DNA of 64,000 nt from Amylostereum areolatum (GCA_012932865.1 SAXG01000011.1:1026963-1090962); one strand, 5' to 3'; shown: positions 12,260 to 23,553, counted from the stretch's first letter. Notes: generated from the sequence alone by a model not told the origin. Numbers and translations: made by a program.

Positions 12260-12678
12260 ATGTGTGTCCCCCTCCCGCTACGCTTACGTTCACTTCCGCT
12301 TTAGTCGATTCTCGTAATATGTGTTCGTGTACAATGGTTCTCGCTCCTGCTCTATTTCCCCTCGCATCCGTAGCTTCATCCCCCCCCTCCGCTCATTCAT
12401 TAACGCTTAGTTTACAATCCGTGCCTCGTGCTAATGTATGAAAAATGGATACCCGGTTTCTCTAATGGTGTCTGAGCAAGCCCCAAAAGCCGTGACAAAG
12501 GCAGGACAACGGTATCTAAAAGTGAACCAAACCTATGTTGTGAAAATGCTTGGATGCTGTTGAGATCAGTTTGAGACCACTGTTGGTGTGCGGCTGGACC
12601 GAGATTGTACCGTCTTGAGAAACCATTAGCCGCTAAATTAGATCTAGTAGTAAGAGGACCTTCCTAAACACGTCAAAT
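12260..12678 (+). other. 3' part of Plavaka copy 1, no gene
   Basis: Downstream region of the DUF6532-like gene up to the sub-terminal repeat. It is pyrimidine-rich and I see no coding signal. It probably contains the 3' UTR and transposon end sequence. Confidence 0.5.
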
Positions 12679-12697
12679 CCTCTAACTCGCCGTTTAG
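12679..12697 (+). repeat. sub-terminal repeat, right end of Plavaka copy 1
   Basis: CCTCTAA followed by CGCCGTTTAG, the partner of the motif at 5979-6001, lying about 40 bp inside the proposed right terminus. Confidence 0.4.
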
Positions 12698-12739
12698 GTC
12701 CAATATCCTCCAAAAAGATCCAATTCGCACGAGAGGTTT

Positions 12740-13740
12740 TTACAGATGTAGCAGAGGCCGAATATCATGAACCACGGTGGAAATGATGTCGTGCCTTGAC
12801 GTCGACGCAGAGAAGCTCCAGTGGGAGCATCGTCCTTTGGATCGGAGCGGGTGATCCAGTTCAAAACGTGAGCGATGAGGTTTGGCCAGATAAGGTGCTG
12901 AAGCCGCTTGAGGTCGTGGGATACAGGAGGAACAGTCGGCAGTTCCTCTCGATGAGACCTTGGTACTCCTACGACGAGGGCAGGATGAAGGAGGTCCACA
13001 GTTTGGGCACTGTCGGAAAGGGCAAACTCCCCTTGCCCCAATCCCTCCGTGCCTCCAAGAAGGGTTGGATAGGATATGACAGTATTTCTCCTGCTTGAAG
13101 GATGAACAATCGTACAATTCTCTACAGGAGTCTACGTACCTGTGTACAAAGCAGCCGCTCAAGGAAATAAATGAACCAGCTATAACGGACTCGATGGCAT
13201 TCGGGTCTCCAGAGTACATGGCAGTCTGATAGAACGGGGAAAGGGACAGTACGGAGTCCACACATAATGCGTCCTCAGGACACTCCGCTCTTCGAATAAG
13301 ATCGTCGATACAGAAAGACAAGGGCCTGTGAAGCAAAAAATCGGGTTTGAAGGAGTCGGCATCGTCGTGCTGAGCTATCACTTCATCTTCGGACAAAAAC
13401 CTGATATTATTACGAATGGAATCGATCTGTGGAGACCAGGCGTCCATGTTGAGTCTTTCTCGTTCATTTGGGTACGTCGAGGACTTGACGACGCCTCAGC
13501 TGAGGGTACATAATGCCTGAATGGAGCAGGGACTTACTAGAGTCCAATGCTCCGGAATTTCGATGGGACAGCGGTTCCACCCAGCACGAAACTCATCTAA
13601 TGACTGCAGCTGATGTTTGCACTTGCTGGTTGCATGCGACGATATGCTAGTATGGAGATCTATGGTCCACTGGCAGCCGTAACATGCATTGCTACTGTGT
13701 AAACTGGGCTGAAGAATTTTGGAGCGCGGCGTACCGACGT
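12740..13740 (-). pseudogene. N-terminal part of an unknown 474-aa-family gene, split by a transposon
   Basis: Three minus-strand exons align with those of the intact paralogue at 16106-17683: a partial exon ending at 13538, 13483-13140 (344 nt, exactly the same length as its counterpart) and 13090 down to about 12740. Shared blocks include PDFLLHRPLSF, PFYQT.MYSGD, HPALVVG and FPPWFM. The frame breaks off right after FPPWFMIFGL, where the Plavaka element starts; the rest is at 5469-5951. The exon near 13540-13735 has a C-x2-C arrangement and a K-C-K-H-Q motif. The first exon could not be found, so the 5' end may also be decayed. Function unknown. Confidence 0.7.
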
Positions 13741-14147
13741 TGAACCCTGATGAAATAGGCTCTTAAGGAAGGTGGAAGGGTCATTCGCCTCCATGTCTAT
13801 GAACCGAACATTGAGTATGATATATGAGTTATATGAGTGAGTCCGAGTGCGAAGACTGTCCGGATTTTGCACGTGACCATTGGTGACAACAGACGGCAGA
13901 CCCAATCCTCCCGTGCTGTCTACTTACTACTAACACTCTGCCAGTGAACTTTGGTTCATCATTCCACTCTTCAACGGCACAATAGCTCAGACAGTATCCG
14001 TGCGACCCGCCACGGTGCCAGAATCATTGAATCTCACGCAGAAATCTAGTCAACCGGTGAGTTTTTGTCGATGTTAGTAGTGTTTCACTTTTCAGTTACA
14101 TGACCCGGTTGTGATTAATGATTCGCGAAACTAGCACACTCTATGGC

Positions 14148-15664
14148 ATGATGGCATCGACGCAAAGGTTGGCTTGCAATAAAATAGACATTTTATGCTC
14201 TTTAACACATGTATAGCTCAGCTTCATGGCTCGAATCATATGCAGCACACCCGATCCTGCCCATCCAAATCGCCGGCTCGACAAGCCAGTAAGTCTTGTC
14301 TATTTACTCCCGGTTTGAACGCATATTCCATAGTGCTCATGAAATAATCATTGGATTCGAAGAGCTCTTTGGGACGGACCTCACAGATGGGCCTTGTTAC
14401 AAAACATCATAGGTCGACGACCAACCTGGAAACTAGGCCCTTCCACAGTCTCGGTCATGGCTAGGTTACAAACACCTCTTGTGAACAGAATTGAACCGGA
14501 GCCTCTGGCCGTACCCGAGGATTGGAAGGTGCGCCAATTCACTCACTGGCAGCGCATCTAGGCTTGCCACCTGATCAATGATCACTCGGTTTTTAGACAT
14601 CTTCCTGTGGGGTTCTTCAAACTCTTCGTCGCTATTGGGAATACATCGAAAGGTACCATGGTCCAGAATACTCTGTCGTTTATACACCACGGGCCTACTT
14701 CTCGGACGTTCCCTATCCTTCTGAAAACGTGACTTTACACGAAATCAAGGACGAGCAGGGGAGGATCGCGCCAGGTAGCGTTGAGTACACTATGCTCAAA
14801 ATTCTACAGATACCAGATATGAGAACCCGAACCACGAGGCCGAATCCTGACCAGACTTTTGAGGTCTTCCTACCAACGGTAGTGTCACAGATCCCAGGAT
14901 GTATCGGAATGAGGTGATATAACAACAAGAAGATACACGACATTTACTGATTTATTGATTTGTCTAGACATGAGACCGTGTATTTTCCATCGTATTCCAT
15001 CGACCACGGCACATCCTCCTGTCCTAGTGTCGCATGTCGCCCCTCCTTCGAGAATCTTCCCAGTAACCTGCCGGATGGTTTCCCCCCGATTCTATTTGCA
15101 GCAAATCCAGTCAAGGAGCTAATTATGATCACCGGCAACACGGGCGAATCTTACGGCCATAGAATAAATCTCAGGCATCCTCTTCCAGATAGGCGGGATG
15201 GAATTTTGGAGCTCGCAAAACTTGTCCAACCGACACTTCAGCTTTTTGTGATGGATTTGACCGCACGATTCCAGATCGAGGAGGGACAATGGCGGCCTGA
15301 ATGGAATGTTCGTCTGCCGTCTGTTGATGAATCATTCGTAGATTGACTTTTCTCTCAGCCTCTTCTTCCTGGCGCCCAGGCGAAAGAGATGCCTCGTATT
15401 CCGGAGAAGTACTTCGTCTATGGCATGAACTACGACGACGCACGCTACATCGTATACGGGTTCTTCCCGCGATACACGATATCAATGAGCGGCCGAGTCG
15501 AGTGGTCCTTCTGCTGCTTTGAGGCGATGCGTGAATTGCGACCTCCATTCGCGTCTATACAAGCTCCTATGGACCTCGCCAGAGTACTCCTAGTCATTCA
15601 GCGGCATACAGCTGAATTAGCTCAAATTATTCGTGGCTTTATTTCACCGGCATGGACGGGGTAA
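14148..15664 (+). CDS. unknown protein, paralogue 1 of the duplicated plus-strand gene
   Basis: Six coding exons in phase: 14148-14167, 14217-14288, 14363-14528, 14597-14913, 14968-15307, 15359-15664, giving 406 aa from an internal ATG. Exon 14363-14528 has exactly the length of its counterpart in the second copy (166 nt). Conserved blocks: SYAAHPILPIQ, PHRWALL, LAVPEDW, NVTLHEI, SVEYTMLKILQ, LPDGFPPI, FAANPVKEL, LQLFVMDLTARFQIEEG, PEKYFVYGMNYDDA and GRVEWSFCC. I recognise no domain; there is no signal peptide or obvious transmembrane helix. Upstream, the position matching the start codon of copy 2 reads ATA, so the original first exon may be lost and translation may begin later. It is head to head with the interrupted minus-strand gene. 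Confidence 0.6.
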
Positions 15665-16105
15665 ATAATGAACACTGTCTATCTATCTATCTTGTTCGTA
15701 ACATTGGATGGATTTTAGAGGTTACGCACATCTGCCGCCAGTGGTGAGAGGTACGAAGCTTACCATTCGTGCTTAGCAGAAATTGTGTCAGTCGATTGTC
15801 ATCCACCATCGACTGAAATGATGATGATCTCCGAAGCCTTTCCAAGAGACTCGCTAAGCTCACGGGTGTGAACAAGTTGAGCACAATATACGATCAAGAA
15901 TGCCGTGTACTCGAGTCGACATACCTTGTCCATTCGTACGTCTTCGGTTTGACTACCGCCACCGCTGACACGCTGACGTGCAAACACAGACGATCGACGT
16001 GGCCTGATAGAAAGGGTGGCCGCTCGCAAGTATGTGCACTTCACTGGACGCTTATTCAAAGCAGTGGCACACAAGATAATGATTACGATACAAAAATACA
16101 TTTGA
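15665..16105. other. intergenic stretch between duplicated units
   Basis: A 440 bp convergent intergenic region between the stop of the first plus-strand copy and the stop of the intact minus-strand gene. Includes short TATC microsatellite-like bases near 15677. No gene seen. Confidence 0.5.
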
Positions 16106-17683
16106 CTAGTTTTCATTGAGCAAACGATAACACTCCTGTCGCCACTTCTCCACTAAATCACCCCCACCTTCCGGGTTGGCTTTATTCTCAGCATCACCAC
16201 CACTTTCCTCCCCGGATGGCACGAAGCAGAACGATTCCAAGGATTCGTCGTCAGAAGTAGAACACGCAGAAGGGGACCGCGGACGTTCAGGTCCGTCGTC
16301 TGGATAGGACGAGAAAGGGCCGTTATGAGGTGACCAGTTGGCGTCATCCCAGAGCAATGCCATGCGAAAAGCTTGACGTTGAACTGCGTACAAAAGTAAA
16401 GCAACCTTCATGTTATCCACAAAGGGTATTTCAGATGATGCGTGCGACGATCCAGAAAGTCCTGGGAAGGGAACGGAATCCACAACACACGAGAGAGAGG
16501 AGATATGGGCGGGTCCATCCTCACGCCCCTCGCATTGCCATTTCGATTCAAGGAAAGGGATATGGGCAACGAGGGTGATAGATTTATCGTCGTAGCTGAG
16601 TCCGAATAACATAAACCACGGTGGAAATGTTGCACCTGGAGGTGAAGTAGCTCCTGAGAGAGGACCGTCGCTTTGATCAGGATGTAAGATCCAATGCAGA
16701 GCGTGAGCGATAAGGTTTGGTTGGACCAAGTCGCGGAGCCGCTCAAGTCCTTGAGCTGCAGGAGCAGCCACCGGTGGTTCCTCTGAACATGGTCCCGGTA
16801 TCCCCACGACGAGGGCAGGATGATGGAAGTTTACAGTCTGGGCACAGGAGAGGGCGAATTCTCCTGACAGTAGTTCCTGCGTACCTCCAAGGATGGTTGG
16901 ATAGGACATGGCGGTGCGTCTGTTTTCAATGAATGAATAGATATGCATATTCCATGAATACATCTACGTACCTGTGTACGACGCCACCAGTGAATGAAAG
17001 AAACGCGCCGATTAAAACGGACTCGATGATACTCGAGTCGCCCGAGTACATGACAGTCTGATAGAAAGGGAAAAGGGACAGAACGGGGTCTACGATGAGA
17101 GCATCCTCTATGTCTTCCGCTCTTGGAGATATGTAGTCAATAGCAAAAGATAACGGCCGATGAAGGAGAAAGTCGGGTTTAAAGGAATGGATGTTGTCGT
17201 GTCGTGCCATAACTTCATCCTCAGGCAGAAAGGCAACATCATCGCGGATTGCGTCAAGTAGTGGGGAAAGTGCGCTGATGGTGGCTCTTTCGCGTGCCAT
17301 TGGGTATGTCAAGTCCTTAAAGTCGCCGTCTCAGTGAGTCACCAGCCTGCTGAACAGGTATGAGGCTTACTATCCAGCTCTCAGGGATTTCAAAAGGACG
17401 AAGAGTCCATCCGGTGCGGAAACCCTCCAAAAATTTCAGCTGATGCTGACAGCTTTTGACCGCAGGTGTAGGTATGGTTTGGGGGCGTGTAGCCCAGTAC
17501 CGTGCACTGTCGACGCTGCGTGAATTGAAGGAATCCCTGCAAAGTCATGGGATGTACGCACCTTGATCCCTGAAGACATATATGGATTCCACTTCCACGG
17601 AGATTCTTCTCGACCGACTCCTCACCATTGCATACGGGAATACCGAGCGGAGCAGAGCAGCCTGAGAGAGATGAAATCGGCAT
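16106..17683 (-). CDS. unknown 474 aa protein, intact minus-strand member of the gene pair
   Basis: Four exons in phase: 17683-17562, 17515-17371, 17315-16972 and 16919-16106, giving 474 aa. The start is the first ATG in frame (MPISSLSGCS). Middle blocks: HQLKFLEGFRTGW, PDFLLHRPLSFAIDY, DALIVDPVLSLFPFYQTV, GSSHAS and LLLYAVQRQAFRMALLW. The tail (about the last 80 residues) is Pro/Ser/Asp/Glu-rich and likely disordered. There is no recognised domain, signal peptide or clear membrane segment. The sister copy was destroyed by a Plavaka insertion, so this is the only complete member in the window. It is head to head with the plus-strand partner at 17825, the two ATGs lying only 141 bp apart, so the pair probably shares a promoter. 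Confidence 0.7.
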
Positions 17684-17824
17684 TCAAGTTGGCCGACCGG
17701 GACGGTAACTTAAAGTTATTGACCCGGACCATAGGCATCACGTGTTAGTAGGCGCGACCAACTGACAGTGACAGTGAGAACTTTGAACTCCAGTCCGGCT
17801 TTCGAAATTCGCATATCGTCTATA
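17684..17824. promoter_or_regulatory. candidate bidirectional promoter of the gene pair
   Basis: Only 141 bp separate the start codons of the two divergent genes at 17683 (minus) and 17825 (plus). The arrangement of the decayed first copy is the same. This implies shared regulatory sequence; no specific factor site was identified. Confidence 0.4.
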
Positions 17825-19485
17825 ATGGCCCAAGCCCCATCTGGAGAGCCTGAAACAATGAAGGAAGGAGAGGCGGGTATACAGAAACATGGCAAACAAG
17901 TGAGCCTTTATCGACTCGTTTTGTGCTCGACTCGTCTCATTGGTGCTCATCATGATCTTGAACTTGAGTCTGAACGCAATCTGGCGTTGCCGAGGTTGGG
18001 GTCGTGAAGTACTTCTATGGACCTCAACGAGCTCACCAAAAATTTACAGATACAACTCAGCTATGTGGCTCGACTCTTACGCCGTGCATCCGATTCTACC
18101 TATCCAACACGAGTGTGCAACCAGCGAGTGAGTTCATTGAGTTCCCAAGTCTTTCTTCGTCCATCACTCCTGATGGTCAACTCTCATGCGGCCATAGCGT
18201 CCTTTGCAATGGACCTCACAGATGGGCCTTGCTATACAATCTCACGGGTCAGGGAATCACTTGGCAGCTGGGCCCAAGTGTACTTTCAATTCTGTCTAGA
18301 CTTTTAGAGCCTCTCGTGGACAAGAATTATCCGGCAGCTCTAGCCGTTCCCGAGGATTGGGAGGTGGGTCGATACACTCAGCTTACCTTCGTCTTTCGCT
18401 CAGTCTCTTGCTCTCTCAGATGTCCTCCTGTGAGGTCTTCCAGGCTCTCTGTGTCTATTGGGAACACATTCAAAAAACCCTCGGCCCCAAATATCCAGTC
18501 GTCACGTATACTCCTAGATCGCATTTCTCGAGCATTCCATATCCTCAAGCAAATGTAACTCTGCACGAGATCAGGGACGAAGAGGGCAAGATTTCGCCGA
18601 GAAGCGTCGAATACACGATGCTTAAAATCCTACAGACACCCGATATGCGAACCCGGACGTCATCACCGACTCCGGACCTTACCTTCGAGTCCTTCCTTCC
18701 AGGAATCGCCGCCCAAATACCTGGATGCACCGCTATGATGTAATGCCTTTCAAACATCAGATACACCTTTACACTAACAAGGCTTGTAGAGATGCGACCA
18801 TACCTTTCCCCTCGTATTCAGTCGACTACGGCACGTCTTCCCGTCCTCGCGTGGCATGCTGTCCGTCCTCTGCAAATCTTCCCAATAACCTTCCAGACGG
18901 CTTCTCGCCGATCATATTTGCAGCGAATCCGGTGAAAGAGCTTGTTATGATCTCCGGCCTAACTGGCGAATCTTATGGCTATCTCCCTGATCCTACGAGA
19001 CATCCTCTTCCCGATAGGCGGGACGGTATTTTGGAACTTGCGAAGCTGTTTCAACCGACACTACAACTTTTCGTGATGGATCTGACCGCACGGTTCCAGA
19101 TTGAAGAGGGCAAGTGGAGGCCCGAGTGGAACGTACGTTTATTGCTCGTCGATGATTACGCAGAAGTTAATCATAACCATAGCCTCTTCGTCCTGGCATC
19201 CGCGAGATTGAACTGCCTCGCGTCCCGGAGAAGTATTTTGTCTATGGTATGAACTATGACGACGCAAGCTACAGTGTGTATGGGTTTTTCCCGCGATATA
19301 CGGTGTCAAACAGCGGCCGAGTCGAGTGGTCGTTCTGCTGCTATGAGGTCACGGGCGAAAGTGGGTCTCCATTCGCATCTATGCAAGGTCCAATGGACCT
19401 TGTTAATATACTCCTCGTCATCCAGCGGCATGTACTTGAACTAGCGCATGTGGTTCGCGGCCTATCTTTACCTCCTTTGTCTTAA
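17825..19485 (+). CDS. unknown 438 aa protein, paralogue 2 of the duplicated plus-strand gene
   Basis: Seven exons in phase: 17825-17899, 17969-18000, 18050-18127, 18198-18363, 18420-18739, 18790-19132, 19183-19485, giving 438 aa. It starts MAQAPSGEPETMKEGEAG. Blocks shared with copy 1: DSYAVHPILPIQ, GPHRWALL, LGPS, LAVPEDWE, NVTLHEI, VEYTMLKILQTPDMRTRT, FAANPVKELVMISG, DRRDGILELAKL, LQLFVMDLTARFQIEEG, VPEKYFVYGMNYDDA and VIQRH near the C-terminus. No recognised domain or secretion signal. Copies differ at many codons but keep intron positions, showing an older duplication with both copies still open. A third, internally deleted remnant lies at 27895-28047. Confidence 0.7.
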
Positions 19486-19676
19486 CGTGCGGCGGGGTTG
19501 GCTTTTAGATGCCCAGGCATTGGTAGTACTCTCGAATCGAATTCGACTGACAGTTCACTGACGCGTACTGACGCGTTACACGTCGACGTACGATCGAAGG
19601 CGACTGAGCATATGGGGACTCTCTCCGTCGCCTATGTCAGGTAGTCACTAGTCACTAGTCGGCTAGTCATACATTC

Positions 19677-19694
19677 TTCAAGCTTCAAGCTTCA
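19677..19694. repeat. short CAAGCTT heptamer repeat
   Basis: Two to three units of a 7 bp TTCAAGC repeat. A longer array of the same heptamer lies at 28408-28446, in both cases downstream of a copy of the plus-strand unknown gene, which suggests it is part of the duplicated flank. Confidence 0.5.
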
Positions 19695-19911
19695 TTCTTG
19701 CATCCAAAGTTTGAAATTTGAACGTGTGGCTGGCTCCCAGATACTTGCTGTTGGCTTCGTGGTGGAATGCCATTGCCACCCAGCGTGAAGACAAGAAAGC
19801 AAATTACATTGCAGGCGGGGACCCATTAGGACTTGTACATGCGAGTAGGAAAGCGGACGTAACAGAAAGGGGGGAGAGTGGATTACAATCGAGTGACGGC
19901 ACATGCCAAAA

Positions 19912-20850
19912 TCAAGACATGTTCTCCCGCTCGCCCTCTACCGACACGAAGGTCAGAGGCGCGGTGCGGTAACCGGTTTTGTACTGTTGGCTGGTCTTCT
20001 GTTTCTTGTTCTTCTTCACCGGCGCTGTTACCACATCCACCTCGACGCTCGTGCCGTCCTCGACTTCGACTTCATTGTGGCTGCGCTTGGTCCCGGAGCC
20101 AGCAGAAGCGACAGCAGGACAGGTCTCTGAAGCGGCGGAAGAGGTCGCAGTGGCAAGAGATTTGAGGTATCGCATGTTGTCTGGGCGGAGGTTAGTTTGC
20201 GTGAGGAAGCTGGTCCTCCGCCTTGTCGTTCTCCGGCCACTGTTCGCGAGTAGTGAGGTTGTCTTTGAAGATTTTCTCGATGGCTTTTGAATTCGACGTG
20301 AGGGTCTCCGCCTTGACCAACGCTGTCTGTTCATCAGCACTCAAATACGCGCGATCTTCACCGCAAATGAGGTAGAGCGGCCGGAACAGGTTGCGCAAAG
20401 CTTCCAAGATATTCTTGAGCGGGATGGGAAGGTCGGACTCCCTGACTTCTTTCTTTACGAACTTGAGTGAATGAAAGAAGGCTAACTTTCCGTCGCCACC
20501 CTTCTTGCTGACATCCACGTCGTCAAATATCCTATGCACGAGCTCTTGCAATCTGAGCCCTTTGACACATGTTGGACGATAGCGGAGGACATTGTAGAGC
20601 AGCACCCAAAGGAAGGACTCGAAGTCGTCTCGAGGTTCTTGATTCTTTCTGAGCCTCACAAGTAGGGCGACGGACATAGACTGCCATGTTCCCTATTCAA
20701 GACCCGTTAACTCGACCTCTTCCCACTTGCATTGCGAGAACATACCATTCTCTGTGTGCGGACGCTCGACGGCAAGTTCGTGTCTCTGTACGCGACCGGG
20801 AGATCCCATTCTACAAGAGCGCATCCACCAGTGGCGTTCAGAAGGTGAGT
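19912..20850 (-). pseudogene. truncated FunK1-type kinase paralogue
   Basis: A minus-strand copy of the C-terminal lobe of the kinase at 23827-26489. It begins near 20850 with the ALVEWDL segment (the metal-binding DxD region of the family) followed by an intron. It continues with GTWQSMSVALL and DDFESFLWVLLYNVLRYRP, and reaches a nuclear-localisation-like tail (KKNKKQK). The HRD catalytic loop and all of the N-lobe are missing, and the frame shifts once near 20195-20210. The 3' flank (about 19720-19870) is also similar to that of the intact kinase, so both came from a duplication of a segment larger than the gene. No activity is expected. Confidence 0.75.
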
Positions 20851-20863
20851 TTGCCTTGTGTCG

Positions 20864-22120
20864 CACTAGGAGGGTACCGTGAGCTGATTTTCACCACTCT
20901 TTACACCTCTTTGGGCGGTGAATTCCACCGCTCGAAGTACTCGTTTTCAGTACCATGGAATGAATTTCAGTCCTGCACGGGGTGATTTTCGTGATGTGAA
21001 AATCACCGGAAAAAAGTACCATTTCACCGCTTTTTTGTCACGAATTCTCACTTTCTCGTAACGCCGACGCGTGAATATCAGCATGAAAAACAGTGAAAAG
21101 CAACACCCCATGGTGATATACAGCAGCTTTCATCCTCAAAACCCTTGGCAGGATCCAGCACTTTACGCGTTCATAAACAGACACATGGCATTATGAGCTC
21201 ATAATCACACTACAATATACACTATATACAAATCTATGCACACCGCTGGTGGTACCCAACGAGACCCTCTCGCGTAACCACGTCTCCTCTTCGTGACGTC
21301 CACCCGCACGCCCCGGGCCCAAATGCGAATGGCTGGAATGGCTGTCGGAGTGTAAGCAGCAGCATCGAAGCGATGCGCGCGTGGGGCGTGGCCTGTCCAA
21401 ACATTTAATATCGCTCCGTGGCAAGGGAGAGAAGGCGGAATACTCACCCCCATCTGATACCCTAACATCCCCCGCTTTGTGTCCATCAATGACAGTCCCC
21501 GGCCGTGCTCTATGTAAACAAAAGTCAGCAGCCGAAGAGACTGTCGCCATCACCGAAGAGAAATGAGACGGTGCGAGAGCACCGGCAACGGCGGTGAAGA
21601 GCCGCTGTCACCGATGCACAATGCGTAAGAGGCCATATGGCCTGGGTTTGTGATGTTGAATGAACCGTGAACGAGCCGCTTCATGCTACAAAGCATGCGC
21701 GGGACGAGCCGGAGGAGGATAGAAGGAAAAAAATAGATCAATACGAAGACGTACCGTTGCAAAGAGTTGCCCAGACTTAGGGTACACTTTATGTGTCCTT
21801 ACGAGAACATGGAAGGGGAGGGTGGAGAGGGAGAGTGCACGACGACTGAACCCGTCGCCGAGTCGCCATGGTCGTTGAGGAAGAAGCTGAAGCGCTGAAG
21901 TCGAACCATGCGCGTGAGCTGGCGACATCACGGATACGTGACTGACCATCACTGGTCCGTGACGATTGTTACGAGTTCGTGACCAAGGAACCGCTGATGG
22001 AAATCACCATGTAAAGCGGTTGTCACGCTTGTCTGAAAAACAGCCCCAAATCACCACCTGTCGAAATCACCCCAAAAATCACCTTAATTCGGAAATTCAC
22101 CACATCAAACGGTGGGAAAC
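20864..22120. other. possible non-autonomous repeat-bounded segment, no gene
   Basis: This stretch begins and ends with runs of a GGTGATTT/AAATCACC-type motif in opposing orientation (around 20885-21030 and 22000-22095), with a GGTGAATT-containing inverted pair near each end. It has no convincing coding exon. It could be a decayed or internally deleted DNA transposon. Ends and target duplication could not be fixed. Confidence 0.25.
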
Positions 22121-22889
22121 AGTCGGACATGTCCTTATAGTGGTCAGACCCAGCGTTGTATGAGAATCCTGGTGCATCCTCCGCGACACCTTCGCGCTCC
22201 ATTTTATCGGGGTCGATAGCAGCGCGGCGAAACGATTCGCAGGAGTTTTCGCGATGCTAGACGATGCCAATCGGGCTGTGTTAGAAGTCGGCGCGACAAA
22301 CCTAATGCCAGAACTTACGACGAGGGGCTCGCATGCCTCTGCTTCATTTGAAGAATCCGATGGGAGAAAGTCAGCGATAGAGACCATACACGCGGGAAAC
22401 TCTCTTTGACGATGCGTTATTCCTTTGCGATTTCTATAAATCCTCCTCGGAAGACGAACCGCATCCGGAACGCACTCGTGGTGTCTCTCCAGTGGCGAAG
22501 ACCTTGACACTGGTACCCTGGGTCTGGTTGACACACTGTCGTTGTTCTTGTGCATGGTTTCATCGGAGGGGACATGAGAAGAGCGAAAGCTGCCCTGGGA
22601 AACATTGGCTCGATCCTGAACATTGAACGACGACAATCGGGTAAGAACCGACTCAACAACGATGATAACACCTGCAATACGCGACAAGCACTTTTCGCGT
22701 ATGCGAGCTTGGACTGGATTCTTCAAGTGCTTCAATTCTAGGCGGGGTATTTACGCGATGGCTTGTCTGGGGAGCTGATAGAGGTCGGGACATGGTGATG
22801 AAGGCGGATGAAGGAACAGTTTTGAACGCGCGAAAGTTGATCTGCTCGATGTCACGTGATACATAGTTTCATCTACCTGACACCACCGA
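22121..22889. other. intergenic stretch, no gene recognised
   Basis: Contains a 212-codon open frame on the minus strand (22097-22735) with no recognisable motif, odd composition and no supporting splice pattern. I do not call it as a gene. Confidence 0.4.
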
Positions 22890-23553
22890 GGGCAGGATTC
22901 CATTTGAGCCCGATTCCCACGGATTCAAAACTGGAGTGAAAGGGACAAATTTTGATACAATGTTATCTAGCCGGCTACACATGGTGAAAGCATGGGTTTC
23001 ACATGCGCAGTAAGCTAGAATGAAGCAACTAGAAATGTGTGGCTTCGAATGTATGTTCTGCCATCGAATACAGATTGCAAATGCATTGTTTGAGTCACAT
23101 GCTTCGGCTTCGTGTACCTTTCTGATCCCATAAATATCCGTAGAGACCATTTATCAATCAAATTCATATGGTTTTACACTCAGATTAGCCCCCAGAAAAG
23201 GAACTTGATACAGATTCCCTATGAACAACCTGTATCAAATGGGTAAGAATCGGTAGAAAATCAATTCCAAACCTATCATTTTTGATTGATAACTGGTCTC
23301 TACGGATATTTATGGGATCAGAAAGGTACACGAAGCCAAAGCATGTGACTCAAACAATACATTTGCAATCTGTATTCGATGGCAGAACATACATTCGAAG
23401 CCACACATTTCTAGTTGCTTCATTCTAGCTTACTGCGCATGTGAAACCCATGCTTTCACCATGTGTAGCCGGCTAGATAACATTGTATCAAAATTTGTCC
23501 CTTTCACTCCAGTTTTGAATCTGTGGGAATCGGGCTCAAATGGAATCCTGCCC
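22890..23553. repeat. foldback element: two 273 bp inverted arms
   Basis: Left arm 22890-23162 and right arm 23281-23553 are near-perfect reverse complements of equal length (273 bp), separated by a 118 bp spacer. Both ends read GGGCAGGATTCC inward. The spacer itself contains a smaller inverted pair (TTGATACAG and CTGTATCAA). There is no coding sequence. The structure fits a foldback-type or long-TIR non-autonomous DNA transposon, or a recent palindromic duplication. Very few mismatches between arms (for example GATTCCCAC against GATTCCCAC with one change next to it) suggest recent origin or gene conversion. Confidence 0.9.

Larger units (their letters stand above)
5952..12736. mobile_element. 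Plavaka-type DNA transposon (copy 1)
   Basis: This 6.8 kb insertion separates two halves of one gene. It carries a Plavaka transposase on the minus strand and a DUF6532-like gene on the plus strand, arranged head to head. The proposed ends are imperfect terminal inverted repeats beginning CCTCTC (5952-5965 and 12722-12736, 11 of 14 matching). Just inside lie copies of a sub-terminal motif of the form CCTCTAA...CCGTTTAG (5979-6001 and 12679-12697). The exact ends and the target-site duplication are not certain: the flanking bases in the two gene halves overlap when aligned to the intact paralogue but are no longer identical, which points to an insertion that is not recent. Confidence 0.65.

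Noticed and set aside
20864..22120. Full transposon call with defined ends
   Set aside because: The inverted motifs at the borders are short and imperfect and no target duplication was found, so it is listed only as a low-confidence segment.
22097..22735. 212-codon frame on the minus strand
   Set aside because: No domain, no conserved block, no splice support; likely chance.
22890..23553. Inverted repeat viewed as a miRNA-like precursor or a palindromic assembly artefact
   Set aside because: Much longer than a microRNA hairpin, and the arms have a few differences and a unique spacer, which argues against a simple artefact; kept as a foldback element.
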